Origin: Burkholderiales bacterium RIFCSPLOWO2_02_FULL_57_36
GTDB lineage: Bacteria; Pseudomonadota; Gammaproteobacteria; Burkholderiales; Burkholderiaceae_D
Length of the DNA: 64,000 nt
Reading direction: 5' to 3'
NCBI GenBank assembly: GCA_001770855.1
Contig: MESE01000047.1
Span: forward strand, 1 to 64,000
The notes beneath the pieces are model-generated. The model searched no databases, had not been told where the DNA came from, and saw only the letters and a program-made list of their open reading frames with translations. Below are positions 28,469-38,465 of this stretch, piece by piece (position 1 is the stretch's first letter; the number at the start of each line of letters is the position of its first letter). The position numbers and the translations under genes were made by a program.

Positions 28469-28924
28469 CTAATCGTCCGATTGATCAAGATTGCGCATAA
28501 CCGCTTGAATCGCACGATGCGAAAAGCCCCGTTGCTGCAAAAAACGCATCTGCTTGGCGCGTTCCGCTGCGTCGACTGGAAGACGGCCGAACTTTTTTTG
28601 CCAAACTTCACGCGCACGCGCAACTTCATCGCTGGATAGATTGGCTTTGATTTCCGTCAGTGAATCAGGATCAATGCCGTGACTCTGTAATTCGGACAGG
28701 ATGCGGTTGTTGCCGAATCGTGTAGCACGACGATGCACCAGTGACTCGGAAAACCGGGATTGAGACAGCAGCTTGGCTGCCTCCAGCGAGTCGAGCAAGG
28801 CATCGACATCATCGCCTTCATGCGCATGCCGCGCCAGCTTGCGCCCCAATTCCAGTCGGCTGTGCTCGCGCATCGATAGATAGCGCAGAGCACGTGCCCT
28901 TAAGCTGATTTTCAATGCTGGCAT
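28469..28924 (-). CDS. recX: Regulatory protein RecX
   Basis: A 151-residue, all-helical, basic protein with the RecX pattern: [24 protein letters not shown] at the start and LRHAR-type repeats such as [22 protein letters not shown]. RecX binds RecA filaments and limits their activity. It lies 54 bp downstream of recA beyond a terminator hairpin, the same partial-readthrough layout known from E. coli. Confidence 0.92.
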   Translation of the reverse strand: MPALKISLRARALRYLSMREHSRLELGRKLARHAHEGDDVDALLDSLEAAKLLSQSRFSESLVHRRATRFGNNRILSELQSHGIDPDSLTEIKANLSSDEVARAREVWQKKFGRLPVDAAERAKQMRFLQQRGFSHRAIQAVMRNLDQSDD

Positions 28925-28940
28925 GGCGCGCTAGAAGATC

Positions 28941-28970
28941 GAAAAAATGGCGCTGGTTTGCAGCGCCATT
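28941..28970 (-). terminator. Hairpin terminator between recA and recX
   Basis: AATGGCGCTG and CAGCGCCATT (28946-28970) form a perfect 10-bp stem with a 5-base loop; on the minus strand it is followed by TTTTTTC. Readthrough would supply the low level of recX. Confidence 0.85.
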
Positions 28971-28977
28971 CATGTCG

Positions 28978-30072
28978 TCAGCCGACTTCTTTCACTTCTT
29001 TGACATCTTTGTTTCCGGCTTTCTTTGGCGCAGGCTCCGCACCTTTAACCGGGCCCAACTCAGGCACGCCAAGCGAAGCGCGCACCTTGTTTTCGATTTC
29101 GCGCGCGAGTTCCGGACGTTCTTTCAGATAATTTCGCGCGTTATCCTTGCCTTGACCGATACGCTCGCCGTTGTAGCTGTACCATGCTCCGGATTTTTCA
29201 ACAATCTTGGCATCGGAACCGAGATCGAGAATTTCACCTTCGCGGGAGGTGCCTTCTCCATACAGAATATCGAAATGCGCTTCCTTGAACGGCGGTGCAA
29301 TCTTGTTCTTGACGACCTTGACCTTGGTTTCGTTGCCGATCACTTCATCACCGGATTTGATCGAGCCAGTACGACGAATATCCAGCCGGACCGATGCGTA
29401 GAATTTCAATGCATTGCCGCCGGTCGTTGTCTCCGGATTACCGAACATGACACCGATTTTCATGCGGATTTGGTTAATGAAAATCACCAGCGTATTGGTC
29501 CGATTGATCGACCCTGTCAGTTTGCGCAGCGCCTGGGACATCAGACGAGCCTGCAAGCCCGGCAGCGAATCGCCCATCTCGCCCTCGATTTCGGCACGCG
29601 GCGTCAACGCGGCGACCGAGTCGATCACAATCAGATCGACGCCGCCAGAACGTACCAGCGCATCGGTGATTTCAAGCGCTTGTTCGCCTGTATCCGGCTG
29701 GGAAATCAGGAGATCCGACAGATTGATGCCCAACTTTTGCGCATAGGTCACATCAAGTGCATGCTCTGCATCGATAAAGGCACAGGTGCCGCCCAATTTC
29801 TGCATTTCGGCAATCGTCTGCAACGTCAGCGTGGTCTTGCCGGACGACTCCGGTCCGTAAATTTCGACTACGCGTCCTCGCGGCAGACCGCCAATGCCCA
29901 ATGCGATATCCAGTCCGAGCGAACCGGTGGAAACCGACTGCACTTCTTCGACCACGGCGCCTTCGGCCATGCGCATGATCGAGCCTTTGCCGAACTGCTT
30001 TTCAATTTGCGCTAATGCGGCGGCAAGGGCCTTGCTCTTGTCGGAGCCTGGTACGGATTTTTTATCGTCCAT
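28978..30072 (-). CDS. recA: Recombinase RecA
   Basis: A 364-residue RecA. The Walker A motif GPESSGKT is at 73-80, followed by the [12 protein letters not shown] and [22 protein letters not shown] segments (Walker B and loop L1) and [26 protein letters not shown] (loop L2). The C-terminus is lysine/acid rich. It pairs homologous DNA and drives LexA self-cleavage. The ATG at 30072 ([12 protein letters not shown]) is chosen over the 20-codon upstream extension, which runs through the promoter region. A LexA box lies 67 bp upstream. Confidence 0.97.
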   Translation of the reverse strand: MDDKKSVPGSDKSKALAAALAQIEKQFGKGSIMRMAEGAVVEEVQSVSTGSLGLDIALGIGGLPRGRVVEIYGPESSGKTTLTLQTIAEMQKLGGTCAFIDAEHALDVTYAQKLGINLSDLLISQPDTGEQALEITDALVRSGGVDLIVIDSVAALTPRAEIEGEMGDSLPGLQARLMSQALRKLTGSINRTNTLVIFINQIRMKIGVMFGNPETTTGGNALKFYASVRLDIRRTGSIKSGDEVIGNETKVKVVKNKIAPPFKEAHFDILYGEGTSREGEILDLGSDAKIVEKSGAWYSYNGERIGQGKDNARNYLKERPELAREIENKVRASLGVPELGPVKGAEPAPKKAGNKDVKEVKEVG

Positions 30073-30137
30073 ATATGTTCTTTCAACAATAGGGGGTGTA
30101 AAACGATCTGAAAGCGGGTTTTGGCGATACAAACACT

Positions 30138-30166
30138 ACTGTATAAACAAACAGTGATTTATGCAA
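30138..30166 (-). promoter_or_regulatory. recA promoter with LexA (SOS) box
   Basis: CTGTATAAACAAACAG at 30139-30154 is a consensus LexA box (CTGT-N8-ACAG). On the minus strand TTGCAT (30161-30166) can serve as -35 and TACAGT (30138-30143) as -10 with 17-bp spacing, so LexA would cover the promoter. The rest of the gap up to purM holds no gene. Confidence 0.88.
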
Positions 30167-30318
30167 GTACTATTTGCGCCTCGCTGCCAAAACGGCAAAT
30201 ACCTCAACGCCATCTATTGTGGTTTTACTGCTGCGAAAGACCGGCGAACACAATACCGGCTTCCTTCGGAAACGTTTTGCCCACAGTGTTTCCTGGTACA
30301 GACCGTCTCCCGGCGTGT

Positions 30319-31362
30319 TCAGACAACGATTGTTTGCGATTCATCGCCCTGACGTTCTCGGATTTCACCAATGCGGGTGACGGATTCGCCAGCCGCTTTC
30401 AGTTGCGCCATTGCCGTATCCGCATTTTCCTTCGAGACAATGACCGCCATGCCGATACCGCAGTTAAAGACACGATGCATCTCATCGTCGGCCACGCCGC
30501 CATGCTGCTGCAACCAGGTAAACAACGGCGGCATGGTCCATCCATCGCGATGCAGCACCGCAGTCAAATTTTTCTGCAGCACGCGCGGCACGTTTTCAAC
30601 CAATCCGCCGCCAGTGACGTGCACCATGCCCTTGATCTCAAGCGCGGCCATCAGGGCCAGCAGCGGCTTGACATAGATGCGGGTCGGCTCCATCAACACG
30701 TCGGCGAGCTTTCGCCCATGGAAGTCTTGCTCCAGATCGGGTTTCGCCACCGAGATGATCTTGCGCACCAGCGAGTAGCCGTTGGAATGCGCGCCCGAAG
30801 ACGCCAATCCCAGCACGACGTCGCCTGGGACGATCTTGCTGCCGTCGATGATTTTCGATTTCTCCACCGCGCCGACCGCGAATCCGGCCAGATCGTATTC
30901 TCCATCCGGATACATGCTTGGCATTTCGGCGGTTTCACCGCCGATCAGTGCGCAGCCGGCCAATTCGCAGCCCTTTGCAACCCCCTTGATGACGTCGGTC
31001 GCGGTCGGCACGTCAAGCTTGCCGCACGCGAAATAATCGAGAAAAAACAGCGGTTCGGCGCCCTGCACCAGAATGTCGTTGACACTCATCGCGACCAGAT
31101 CGATGCCGACCGTATCATGCCTGTTCAGATGAAAGGCAAGCTTGAGTTTGGTGCCGACGCCATCCGTACCGGACACCAGGACCGGCTCCTTGTACTTCTT
31201 GCTTATCTCGAACAGTGCGCCAAAACCGCCGATACTGCCCAATACGCCTTCGCGCATGGTGCGTTTGGCAAATGGCTTGATCGCCTCGACCAGCGCATCG
31301 CCCGCATCGATATCGACGCCTGCGTCGCGGTAAGAAAGTGAAACCTTAGGTGTGGAACTCAT
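30319..31362 (-). CDS. purM: Phosphoribosylformylglycinamidine cyclo-ligase (AIR synthase)
   Basis: A 347-residue Pur[66 protein letters not shown] and [11 protein letters not shown] are its signatures. It closes the imidazole ring of AIR using ATP, upstream of PurK/PurE. It stands alone on the minus strand, divergent from the AI-2E-type permease gene. Confidence 0.96.
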   Translation of the reverse strand: MSSTPKVSLSYRDAGVDIDAGDALVEAIKPFAKRTMREGVLGSIGGFGALFEISKKYKEPVLVSGTDGVGTKLKLAFHLNRHDTVGIDLVAMSVNDILVQGAEPLFFLDYFACGKLDVPTATDVIKGVAKGCELAGCALIGGETAEMPSMYPDGEYDLAGFAVGAVEKSKIIDGSKIVPGDVVLGLASSGAHSNGYSLVRKIISVAKPDLEQDFHGRKLADVLMEPTRIYVKPLLALMAALEIKGMVHVTGGGLVENVPRVLQKNLTAVLHRDGWTMPPLFTWLQQHGGVADDEMHRVFNCGIGMAVIVSKENADTAMAQLKAAGESVTRIGEIRERQGDESQTIVV

Positions 31363-31466
31363 GATGTGATTGGCGGAAGAGACGGTAAAATAGGCGATTG
31401 AGAACCGACTGGTACAGTCGGCCGAGCCGCTATTTTATCAAATCGATCCATCCGATCCCTAAATTC

Positions 31467-32552
31467 ATGCCATTTTCTTTCACTACAGAGCAAAGACAAA
31501 CCATTGCGTGGTTGCTGCTGGGCCTTTCGCTATTGGTGCTGATGATTTTGCTCGGGCCGATCCTGACACCATTTGTCGCGGCGGCGATTCTGGCTTATGC
31601 GCTGAACCCCGGGGTCGACTGGCTGGCCTCCAGGCGGATCGGCAAACTTTATGTGCCGCGCATGCTGGCGGTTGTTGCAATATTGATTCTGCTGCTGGTT
31701 GCGCTATTGGCGCTGATATTGGTTGTGATACCGATGCTGCAAAAGCAGATTCCCCTTTTACAGGAAAAAATACCGAATTTCCTGATATGGCTGAATGACT
31801 TTATCAGTCCAAGACTGCAGGAACTCGGTATCGAGGTTCGTCTGGACAGCGCTGGAATCAAGGAAATGGTGATGCAGTACTTTTCCACCAGCGGCGACGA
31901 AATATGGGCCGCAATATTGTCTTCGGCGAAAGTCGGCAGCACGGCGGTCCTGGGATGGATCGCCACGCTATTCCTGATTCCAATCGTATTGTTTTACCTG
32001 ATGCTTGACTGGCATGCGTTGCTGGTTCGATTGAGGAATACGGTTCCGCGCCGCTGGGTGAATCGCACTGTCATCATGGCAAACGAAGCCGACAGCTTGC
32101 TGGCGCAATATTTACGCGGGCAACTGCTGGTAATGCTGGTCCTCGCGGTATATTACTCGGCCGCGCTGGCAATTGCCGGCTTCGATGTCGCGCTGCCGGT
32201 CGGCATTCTTACCGGCCTGCTGGTTTTCATTCCCTATCTCGGCTTCGGGCTGGGCTTGATCCTGGCACTCATTGCAGCGGTGCTGCAGTTCGACGGATTT
32301 CACGGACTGCTTGCGGTCGCCCTGATTTACGGCGTGGGCCAGGTTGTGGAAAGCTTTTACTTAACCCCTTATCTGGTTGGCGAACGAATTGGATTGCACC
32401 CGCTGGCCGTTATTTTCGCATTGCTTGCATTCGGCCAGCTATTCGGTTTTGTGGGCGTACTGTTGGCCTTGCCCGCATCCGCGATTCTATCGGTCGCACT
32501 AAGACACCTTCGTTTCAATTATCTGAAAAGCAGTTTTTATAATCAGTCATGA
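31467..32552 (+). CDS. AI-2E family (PerM/YdiK-type) membrane transporter
   Basis: A 361-residue inner-membrane protein with about eight helices in the AI-2E pattern: two N-terminal helices (LLLGLSLLVLMILLGPILTP), a soluble helical segment, then helices around LFLIPIVLFYLML and the conserved GILTGLLVFIPYLGFGLG and GVGQVVESFYLTPYLVGERIGLHPL. Family members export AI-2 or other small molecules or act in Na+/H+ exchange. The ATG at 31467 (MPFSFTTEQ) is preferred over a 23-codon extension. Its stop overlaps hda by 4 bp; perM-hda pairs are common in betaproteobacteria. Confidence 0.87.
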   Translation: MPFSFTTEQRQTIAWLLLGLSLLVLMILLGPILTPFVAAAILAYALNPGVDWLASRRIGKLYVPRMLAVVAILILLLVALLALILVVIPMLQKQIPLLQEKIPNFLIWLNDFISPRLQELGIEVRLDSAGIKEMVMQYFSTSGDEIWAAILSSAKVGSTAVLGWIATLFLIPIVLFYLMLDWHALLVRLRNTVPRRWVNRTVIMANEADSLLAQYLRGQLLVMLVLAVYYSAALAIAGFDVALPVGILTGLLVFIPYLGFGLGLILALIAAVLQFDGFHGLLAVALIYGVGQVVESFYLTPYLVGERIGLHPLAVIFALLAFGQLFGFVGVLLALPASAILSVALRHLRFNYLKSSFYNQS

Positions 32553-33232
32553 AGCAATTACTGCTGGACCTGGGAGCGGATAAGCCGCAAGACCTCGACA
32601 CTTTCGTAATCGGGAAAAATGACGAGTTAATGCAACTGCTTCAGCGATTTGCGCATCGTGCGACATCCGCACCAAGCGAGCGTTTTGTCTATTTATGGGG
32701 TGAGCCGGGCGCCGGAAAGACTCATTTGCTGCAAGCCCTTGCCGCAACGCCATACGCCCGCTATATCGCTGCGGAATCGCATGCGGATGCTTTCCTGTTT
32801 ACGCCGGAAACAACGCTGTACCTGATCGACGACTGCCAAATACTATCGCCTGATCTGCAGATCGCCGCTTTCAACCTGTTCAACCAGGTACGCGAGCACG
32901 ATGCTTCGCTGCTTGTAACCGGCGCAGTGCCGCCCGCGATGCTTCAATTGCGCGAGGATTTACGTACCCGGCTTGGCTGGGGGTTGATTTATCAGTTGCA
33001 TGGGTTGACAGACGATGAAAAAATAGCGGCACTCAACCACGCTGCCGCCGCTCGTGGCCTGGTGCTGCCGCCGGGCGTGTTACCTTATCTTCTCACCCAT
33101 TTTCGGCGGGATATGCGCTCCTTGTCCGCGATGCTCGATGCACTTGATCGGTATTCGCTGGAGACGCAGCGCCCAATCACTTTGCCGTTATTGCGCAGTT
33201 TGCTGCAACAGGAAAATGAACCAGCCGCATGA
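32549..33232 (+). CDS. hda: DnaA regulatory inactivator Hda
   Basis: A 227-residue AAA+ protein related to the DnaA ATPase core. It begins MKQLLLDLGADKPQDLDTFVIG with a clamp-binding-like QLLLDL motif at the N-terminus; the P-loop GEPGAGKTH is at 51-59 and YLIDDCQ is Walker B. With the sliding clamp it stimulates ATP hydrolysis by DnaA and prevents re-initiation. Start and stop overlap both neighbours in ATGA junctions. Confidence 0.92.
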   Translation: MKQLLLDLGADKPQDLDTFVIGKNDELMQLLQRFAHRATSAPSERFVYLWGEPGAGKTHLLQALAATPYARYIAAESHADAFLFTPETTLYLIDDCQILSPDLQIAAFNLFNQVREHDASLLVTGAVPPAMLQLREDLRTRLGWGLIYQLHGLTDDEKIAALNHAAAARGLVLPPGVLPYLLTHFRRDMRSLSAMLDALDRYSLETQRPITLPLLRSLLQQENEPAA

Positions 33233-33903
33233 CGAACCTAACATTATTCGATCTCGACCATACATTACTGCCGCTCGATTCCGATTATGAGTGGGGGCAG
33301 TTCCTGGTACGCATCGGCGCCGTCGAATCGGATGCATTCGCCAGGCGCAACGCCGAATTTTTCGCGCAATACCAGGCCGGCACGCTGGATCCGGTTGCTT
33401 ATCTGGAATTTGCGTTCGGCACGCTGGCGCAATTCCCGCGCAGGCAACTGGATGCATGGCACGACCAATTCATGGAAGACGTCATTTATCCGGTGATTTT
33501 GCCGGCAGCGCGCGATCTGGTAAAACGCCATCAGGATGCCGGCGACCTGATAGCAATCATCACTGCCACCAATCGCTTCGTCACTGCACCGATCGCCAAG
33601 GCTTTCGGTATCGGAAATTTGATTGCCGCCGAACCGGACGTCACTTCCGGCGGCGAAATCACCGGCAGGTTTTCAGGAGTCCCTCCCTATGGAGAAGGCA
33701 AAGTCATCAATACAAAAGACTGGCTTTCTTCCCTCGGGAAATCGCTGGAAAATTTTGAACGCAGCACTTTTTACAGCGATTCGCAAAACGATATACCGTT
33801 ACTGAATCTCGTAACTGACCCGGTTGCGACCAACCCCAATGCCAAGCTTGCAGCGTATGCCAAAACCCATGGCTGGCCCATCATAAAATTATTCAATGAT
33901 TAA
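33229..33903 (+). CDS. HAD-IB family phosphatase (SerB/HisN-like)
   Basis: A 224-residue HAD hydrolase with motif I FDLDHTLLPLDSDYEWG near residue 6-22, motif II IITATNRF, motif III lysine before STFYSDSQNDIPLL, and the DPVATNPNAKLAAYAKTHGW end typical of the HAD-IB group. Proteins of this group beside hda have been annotated as histidinol-phosphate or phosphoserine phosphatase-like; the substrate is not clear from sequence. It overlaps hda by 4 bp and pcnB by 8 bp. Confidence 0.87.
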   Translation: MTNLTLFDLDHTLLPLDSDYEWGQFLVRIGAVESDAFARRNAEFFAQYQAGTLDPVAYLEFAFGTLAQFPRRQLDAWHDQFMEDVIYPVILPAARDLVKRHQDAGDLIAIITATNRFVTAPIAKAFGIGNLIAAEPDVTSGGEITGRFSGVPPYGEGKVINTKDWLSSLGKSLENFERSTFYSDSQNDIPLLNLVTDPVATNPNAKLAAYAKTHGWPIIKLFND

Positions 33904-35263
33904 AAAGTTTATCCGACGGATTCTGGGCAGAAAAGAAAAACTCGACAACGGCACCGATCCGCTGATCCTTGGCCCCAAAGAGCATGGCATCGACCCGCAA
34001 CTGGTGTCGCCGAATGCGGTGCGCGTTACGCAGACTTTGCAGGATGCCGGCTTCAAGGCATTTCTGGTGGGCGGCGCGGTACGCGATCTGCTGCTGGGCA
34101 TCAAGCCGAAGGATTTCGACATCGCGACCAATGCAACGCCGGAACAAGTCAAACGCCTGTTCCGGCGCGCCTTCATCATCGGCCGGCGATTCCAGATCGT
34201 GCACGTGATGTTCGGACAGGACCTGCTCGAAGTGACCACCTTCCGCGGCGCTTCGTCGGAAGGCGCCATCAAAGATGAACACGGCCGGGTATTGCGTGAC
34301 AACACATTCGGCGAGCAGCATGAAGATGCGATACGGCGCGACTTCACCATCAACGCAATGTACTACGACCCCGCAACGCAAAGCGTGCTCGACTATCACG
34401 GCGGGATGGCGGACATCCGCAACAAGAAATTGCGCGTGATCGGCGTGCCAGAAGCGCGGTATCGTGAAGATCCGGTGCGCTTGCTGCGCGTGGTGCGCTT
34501 CGCCGCAAAACTCGACTTCACAATCGATTCCGCAACCAGGGCGCCGATATCGGTGATGGCGCCGCTGATCAATAATGTGCCGGCGGCGCGTGTTTTTGAC
34601 GAAATGCTGAAGCTGCTGATGAGCGGCCATGCGCTTGCATGCCTCCACCAGTTACGCAAGGAAGGTTTGCATCACGGCTTGCTGCCCTTGCTCGACGTTG
34701 TGCTGGAACAACCGCTCGGCGAAAAATTCGTCAGACTCGCATTGGCCAGTACCGATGCGCGCATTCAGCAAGGCAAACCCGTGTCTCCCGGATTCCTGTT
34801 CGCATCGTTGTTATGGCATCAGGTCGTGGAAAAATGGAATGCGTACCAGGCCGCCGGTGAGTATCCGATTCCTGCGCTGCACCTGGCTGCCGACGATGTG
34901 CTCAGTAGTCAGACCGAGAAGCTTGCGCTACAACGCAAGATCGCGTCCGATATGCGTGACATCTGGGCGATGCAGCCACGATTTGAGCGACGCACAGGCA
35001 AGTCGCCATACAAATTGCTCGAGAATATGCGGCTGCGCGCGGGCTACGATTTCTTGTTGCTGCGTTGTGCATCGGGCGAGATCGATTCTGAACTCGGCGA
35101 ATGGTGGACGGCATTCATCGACGCCGATGCCACGGGGCGCGAAGCACTGATCGCCAGCAAGCCGAAATCCGGAAGCACAAGCGGCAGCGCGAAAAAACGT
35201 TCTCGCGGCCGCGGCGGAAGAGGCCGCGCCAAAGAACCGGTTGTGAACGAAGGCGGCGAATGA
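33896..35263 (+). CDS. pcnB: Poly(A) polymerase I
   Basis: A 455-residue class II nucleotidyltransferase: GGAVRDLLLGIKPKDFDIAT (about 59-78, with the metal-binding DxD), the RRFQIVHV and RRDFTINAMYYD segments and RYREDPVRLLRVVRFAAKL of the neck. It adds poly(A) to RNA 3' ends and speeds decay, including plasmid-control RNAs. The last ~30 residues (SGSAKKRSRGRGGRGRAKEP) are a highly basic Arg-Gly tail. tRNA nucleotidyltransferase is the main alternative, but the neck and tail favour PcnB. Confidence 0.92.
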   Translation: MIKKFIRRILGRKEKLDNGTDPLILGPKEHGIDPQLVSPNAVRVTQTLQDAGFKAFLVGGAVRDLLLGIKPKDFDIATNATPEQVKRLFRRAFIIGRRFQIVHVMFGQDLLEVTTFRGASSEGAIKDEHGRVLRDNTFGEQHEDAIRRDFTINAMYYDPATQSVLDYHGGMADIRNKKLRVIGVPEARYREDPVRLLRVVRFAAKLDFTIDSATRAPISVMAPLINNVPAARVFDEMLKLLMSGHALACLHQLRKEGLHHGLLPLLDVVLEQPLGEKFVRLALASTDARIQQGKPVSPGFLFASLLWHQVVEKWNAYQAAGEYPIPALHLAADDVLSSQTEKLALQRKIASDMRDIWAMQPRFERRTGKSPYKLLENMRLRAGYDFLLLRCASGEIDSELGEWWTAFIDADATGREALIASKPKSGSTSGSAKKRSRGRGGRGRAKEPVVNEGGE

Positions 35264-35745
35264 CCGGAGCGCGGATTACTGCGTATATCGGCATCGGCGC
35301 AAATCTGGGTAACGCGCGCGCCAGCGTGGAAAAAGCCATTCAACAACTGGATACATTGCCGGCAACGCGGCTAACCGGCCAATCGTGCCTATTTCGCACT
35401 GCTCCGATTGATGCCGGCGGTGATGATTACATCAATGCGGCAGCGCGTATTGAGACTCGGCTGCAACCGGGCGAACTTCTGCAAGAACTGCAATTGATGG
35501 AGCAGGCGGCAGGACGCGAACGCCGGTTCGTCAATGCACCGCGTACGCTCGATCTCGATATTCTGCTTTTTGGAAGCCAAGAGATCTCAACCGAGTTGCT
35601 GACCGTTCCGCATCCGCGCCTGACACAACGTGCGTTCGCGCTGATTCCGTTGTTGCAAATCGACCCGTTGATTGCGATTCCAGGGAAAGGTCCGGCTCAC
35701 AGCTTCGTAACTGCGGTTGCGGGACAGGTAATCTGCAAGATATAA
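35260..35745 (+). CDS. folK: HPPK, 6-hydroxymethyl-dihydropterin pyrophosphokinase
   Basis: A 161-residue enzyme starting at an ATGA junction with pcnB. It shows AYIGIGANLGNARASVEKAI at the N-terminus, QEQ-like LQLMEQAAGRERR and the signature NAPRTLDLDILLFG (about 96-109). It transfers pyrophosphate from ATP to hydroxymethyl-dihydropterin in folate synthesis. Together with the nearby panB and kinase genes it forms a cofactor-biosynthesis neighbourhood. Confidence 0.94.
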   Translation: MTGARITAYIGIGANLGNARASVEKAIQQLDTLPATRLTGQSCLFRTAPIDAGGDDYINAAARIETRLQPGELLQELQLMEQAAGRERRFVNAPRTLDLDILLFGSQEISTELLTVPHPRLTQRAFALIPLLQIDPLIAIPGKGPAHSFVTAVAGQVICKI

Positions 35746-35804
35746 GATTCATCTGACAATACCTGGCTTCCGACTTCCGTTACGTAATATTTTTCTTAAC
35801 CGAC

Positions 35805-36152
35805 ATGCAAATCCCTGTTATCTTCCAGACCGTCGGATTGCTGACTTTATCAAACGTTTTCATGACGGTCGCCTGGTACGGCCACTTGAAAAATTTTTCA
35901 TCGAAACCATGGTGGATTGCAGCGCTGGTGAGCTGGAGCATTGCCCTGTTTGAATATGGCCTGCAGGTTCCGGCGAACCGGATCGGGTATACGGAATTCA
36001 GCCTGCCGCAGCTGAAGATCATGCAGGAAGTGATTACACTGCTCGTGTTCGTCCCATTCGCAATCTTTTATATGAACCAGCCGTTCAAACTCGATTATGT
36101 ATGGGCGGCGCTGTGTATGATTGGCGCAGTTTATTTTATCTTCAGAACATGA
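35805..36152 (+). CDS. DUF486-type small membrane protein
   Basis: A 115-residue protein with four membrane helices (about 7-25, 34-52, 70-90 and 96-113), related in layout to small multidrug-resistance/EamA half-units. FMTVAWYGHLK, SWSIALFEYGLQVPANRIGY and LKIMQEVITL are characteristic of the DUF486 family. Its stop overlaps the start of the deoxynucleoside kinase gene (ATGA). Function unknown; transport is a guess. Confidence 0.85.
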   Translation: MQIPVIFQTVGLLTLSNVFMTVAWYGHLKNFSSKPWWIAALVSWSIALFEYGLQVPANRIGYTEFSLPQLKIMQEVITLLVFVPFAIFYMNQPFKLDYVWAALCMIGAVYFIFRT

Positions 36153-36790
36153 ATTTCGATAAATACAGGTATGTCGTTGTAGAAGGACCGATCGGTGCGG
36201 GCAAGACAACGCTCGCGCGCAGAATCGCCGAGCGTTTCGGCGCCCAAACCCTGCTCGAGATGCCGCAGGAAAATCCTTTCCTCGAAAAATTTTATCGCGA
36301 TTCCGTTCGCTATGCATTGCCGGCGCAGATGTTCTTTTTGTTCCAGCGTATGAATCAGCTGCGCGATCTGGCTCAGGCAGATCTATTCAATGCGCCCGTG
36401 GTATCCGATTTTTTGCTCGACAAGGATCCGATCTTTGCGCGGCTGACGCTTGGCGATGATGAGTTCAATCTGTATCGGCAGCTGTACGAGCATTTGCGCC
36501 CGCAAGCGCCTGTGCCTGATCTTGTTATATATCTGCAGGCACAGCCGGAGACCTTGATCGAGCGCGTTAAAAAACGCGGCATCCCAATGGAAGCCGGCAT
36601 ATCCGAAACCTACCTGTACCTTCTTTGCGAGAGTTACAGTCGTTTCTTTTATCATTACGAAACCGCGCCGCTGCTCATCGTCAATAACGAACATTTGAAT
36701 CCTGTTGAACGTGATGAAGACTTTGATTTGTTGATAAATCGCATCGAAAACATGCGCGGCAAACGCGAGTTTTTTAATCTTGGAGAATGA
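36149..36790 (+). CDS. Deoxynucleoside kinase (dGK/dCK family)
   Basis: A 213-residue P-loop kinase with [23 protein letters not shown] (loop at 13-20), the [11 protein letters not shown] region and a lid segment with [14 protein letters not shown]. Relatives phosphorylate deoxyadenosine or deoxyguanosine for salvage. The ATG at 36149 lies at the ATGA junction with the preceding gene. In many betaproteobacteria this gene lies between folK and panB, as here. The nucleoside preference cannot be told. Confidence 0.88.
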   Translation: MNFDKYRYVVVEGPIGAGKTTLARRIAERFGAQTLLEMPQENPFLEKFYRDSVRYALPAQMFFLFQRMNQLRDLAQADLFNAPVVSDFLLDKDPIFARLTLGDDEFNLYRQLYEHLRPQAPVPDLVIYLQAQPETLIERVKKRGIPMEAGISETYLYLLCESYSRFFYHYETAPLLIVNNEHLNPVERDEDFDLLINRIENMRGKREFFNLGE

Positions 36791-36792
36791 CG

Positions 36793-37623
36793 ATGTCGGG
36801 ATATCTGCAAGACCATGAACATGCCGGACGCCGTAAAGCGATCACCATCCCTGCATTGGCGGTATTGCGCGCCAAGGGTGAAAAATTTACGATGCTCACC
36901 TGTTACGATTCAAGCTTTGCCGCCTTGATGGACCGATGCGGCGTCGAGATATTATTGGTGGGAGACTCGCTTGGAACAGTGTGTCAGGGACATAGTTCAA
37001 CACTGCCGGTTTCGATCAATGACATCACCTACCATACGGCCTGCGTTGCGCGTGGCAACCAAACCGCCTTGTTGATGGCCGACATGCCGTTCGGTACTTA
37101 CGGCACACCGGAATCCGCATTTCATCACGCAGTCCTGCTTATGCAGGCAGGTGCGCACGCGGTCAAACTGGAGGGCGGTGCCTGGCTGGCCGAGACAGTA
37201 CGTTTCTTGACCGACCGTGCGGTTCCGGTGTGCGCGCACATCGGCTTGACACCTCAATCGGTTCATCAATTCGGCGGCAACAAGGTGCAAGGCAAGACTG
37301 CGGAAGGAGCGGGAAAATTGAAAGCCGATGCCTTGGCTTTGCAATCGGCCGGCGCCTCCCTCCTTCTGCTTGAAGCAATTCCTGCAGCACTTGGAAAAGA
37401 AGTGACCGAATTACTGACGATTCCCACCATTGGGATCGGCGCAGGGCCGGATTGTTCCGCGCAGGTGCTGGTGATGCACGACATGCTGGGCGTGTTCCCC
37501 GGTCATCGACCGCGTTTTGTCAGGAACTTCATGGAAGGTCAAACCGGCATAGATGGCGCCGTAAATGCTTATGTCACTGCAGTAAAAAACAAGACGTTTC
37601 CCGCTACCGAACACTGCTACTAA
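36793..37623 (+). CDS. panB: 3-methyl-2-oxobutanoate hydroxymethyltransferase
   Basis: A 276-residue enzyme with [57 protein letters not shown] and [15 protein letters not shown], all PanB motifs. It makes ketopantoate for pantothenate and CoA. Of two in-frame ATGs (36787, 36793) the second has better spacing (7 bases) from GGAG; the first is within an ATGA overlap with the kinase gene. Its last codon overlaps the end of the convergent carbonic anhydrase gene. Confidence 0.95.
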   Translation: MSGYLQDHEHAGRRKAITIPALAVLRAKGEKFTMLTCYDSSFAALMDRCGVEILLVGDSLGTVCQGHSSTLPVSINDITYHTACVARGNQTALLMADMPFGTYGTPESAFHHAVLLMQAGAHAVKLEGGAWLAETVRFLTDRAVPVCAHIGLTPQSVHQFGGNKVQGKTAEGAGKLKADALALQSAGASLLLLEAIPAALGKEVTELLTIPTIGIGAGPDCSAQVLVMHDMLGVFPGHRPRFVRNFMEGQTGIDGAVNAYVTAVKNKTFPATEHCY

Positions 37624-38288
37624 TCCTCGTACCGCGCGAAGCTGTCTTGCAGCTTCGCAGCCAAATCCTCCGGACAACTGACGGTAACACCCAAGTCGCG
37701 CAGCAAGCCGTCCTGCAGGCCATAGATCCAGCTATGGATGGTGAGCGCTTGGCCACGTTCCCAGGCATCTTGCACGGTCGTGGTTTGGCAGACGTTCGCT
37801 ACTTGCTCGATCACATTCAACTCGCACAGACGATCCTGTTTTTCGCGATTCGGCAGAACATCCCCCAAATAACGCTCATGCTTCTGATGCACATCCTGCA
37901 CATGCCGCAGCCAATTGTCGGCAATACCCACGCGACGGCGTGCGAGCGCTGCATGTACGCCCGAGCAGCCGTAATGCCCGCATACGATGACATGCTTGAC
38001 GCCTAATACATCAATCGCAAACTGCAATACCGACAAACAGTTGAAATCAGTATGCGCGACCACGTTGGCGATATTGCGATGAACGAACAGCTCGCCTGGC
38101 AGCAAACCGACTATTTCGTTGGCGGGCACGCGGCTGTCGGAACATCCGATCCACAAGTATTCCGGCGACTGCTGCGCTGCCAGTTTTTTGAAAAAATTCA
38201 TATCCCGCCCCAGCATGGAATCCGCCCATTGCCGGTTGTTGCTGAACAATTGTTCGAGCGTGGATGCGTCTTTATCTTGTTCTGTCAT
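37620..38288 (-). CDS. can: Beta-carbonic anhydrase
   Basis: A 222-residue enzyme. Zinc ligands and the Asp-Arg dyad are Cys49-Ser-Asp51-Ser-Arg53 in [12 protein letters not shown], His105 and Cys108 in [12 protein letters not shown]. It interconverts CO2 and bicarbonate. It ends inside the last codons of panB on the other strand, so the two transcripts overlap at their 3' ends. Confidence 0.95.
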   Translation of the reverse strand: MTEQDKDASTLEQLFSNNRQWADSMLGRDMNFFKKLAAQQSPEYLWIGCSDSRVPANEIVGLLPGELFVHRNIANVVAHTDFNCLSVLQFAIDVLGVKHVIVCGHYGCSGVHAALARRRVGIADNWLRHVQDVHQKHERYLGDVLPNREKQDRLCELNVIEQVANVCQTTTVQDAWERGQALTIHSWIYGLQDGLLRDLGVTVSCPEDLAAKLQDSFARYED

Positions 38289-38465
38289 GTTATGCCGTCA
38301 TTTTGCGATTTCTTGTCGACTGATCAAGAAAATGATTCGAGCCCCGATTTTATCGGATTTGGCTATTCAAAGCATCTGAAAATATACTGTCGTTCCAAGC
38401 AAGACGGGTATGTCTGCTTTGAATTAACGTAATTCCCGCCTGCCCTCCTCCTGCTTTCGGCGCAT

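Noticed and set aside
31467-32552. Idea that the AI-2E-type permease exports the DSF-like signal
   Set aside because: It is 9 kb away, in a housekeeping operon with hda, and the perM-hda pairing is common in bacteria without rpf genes.
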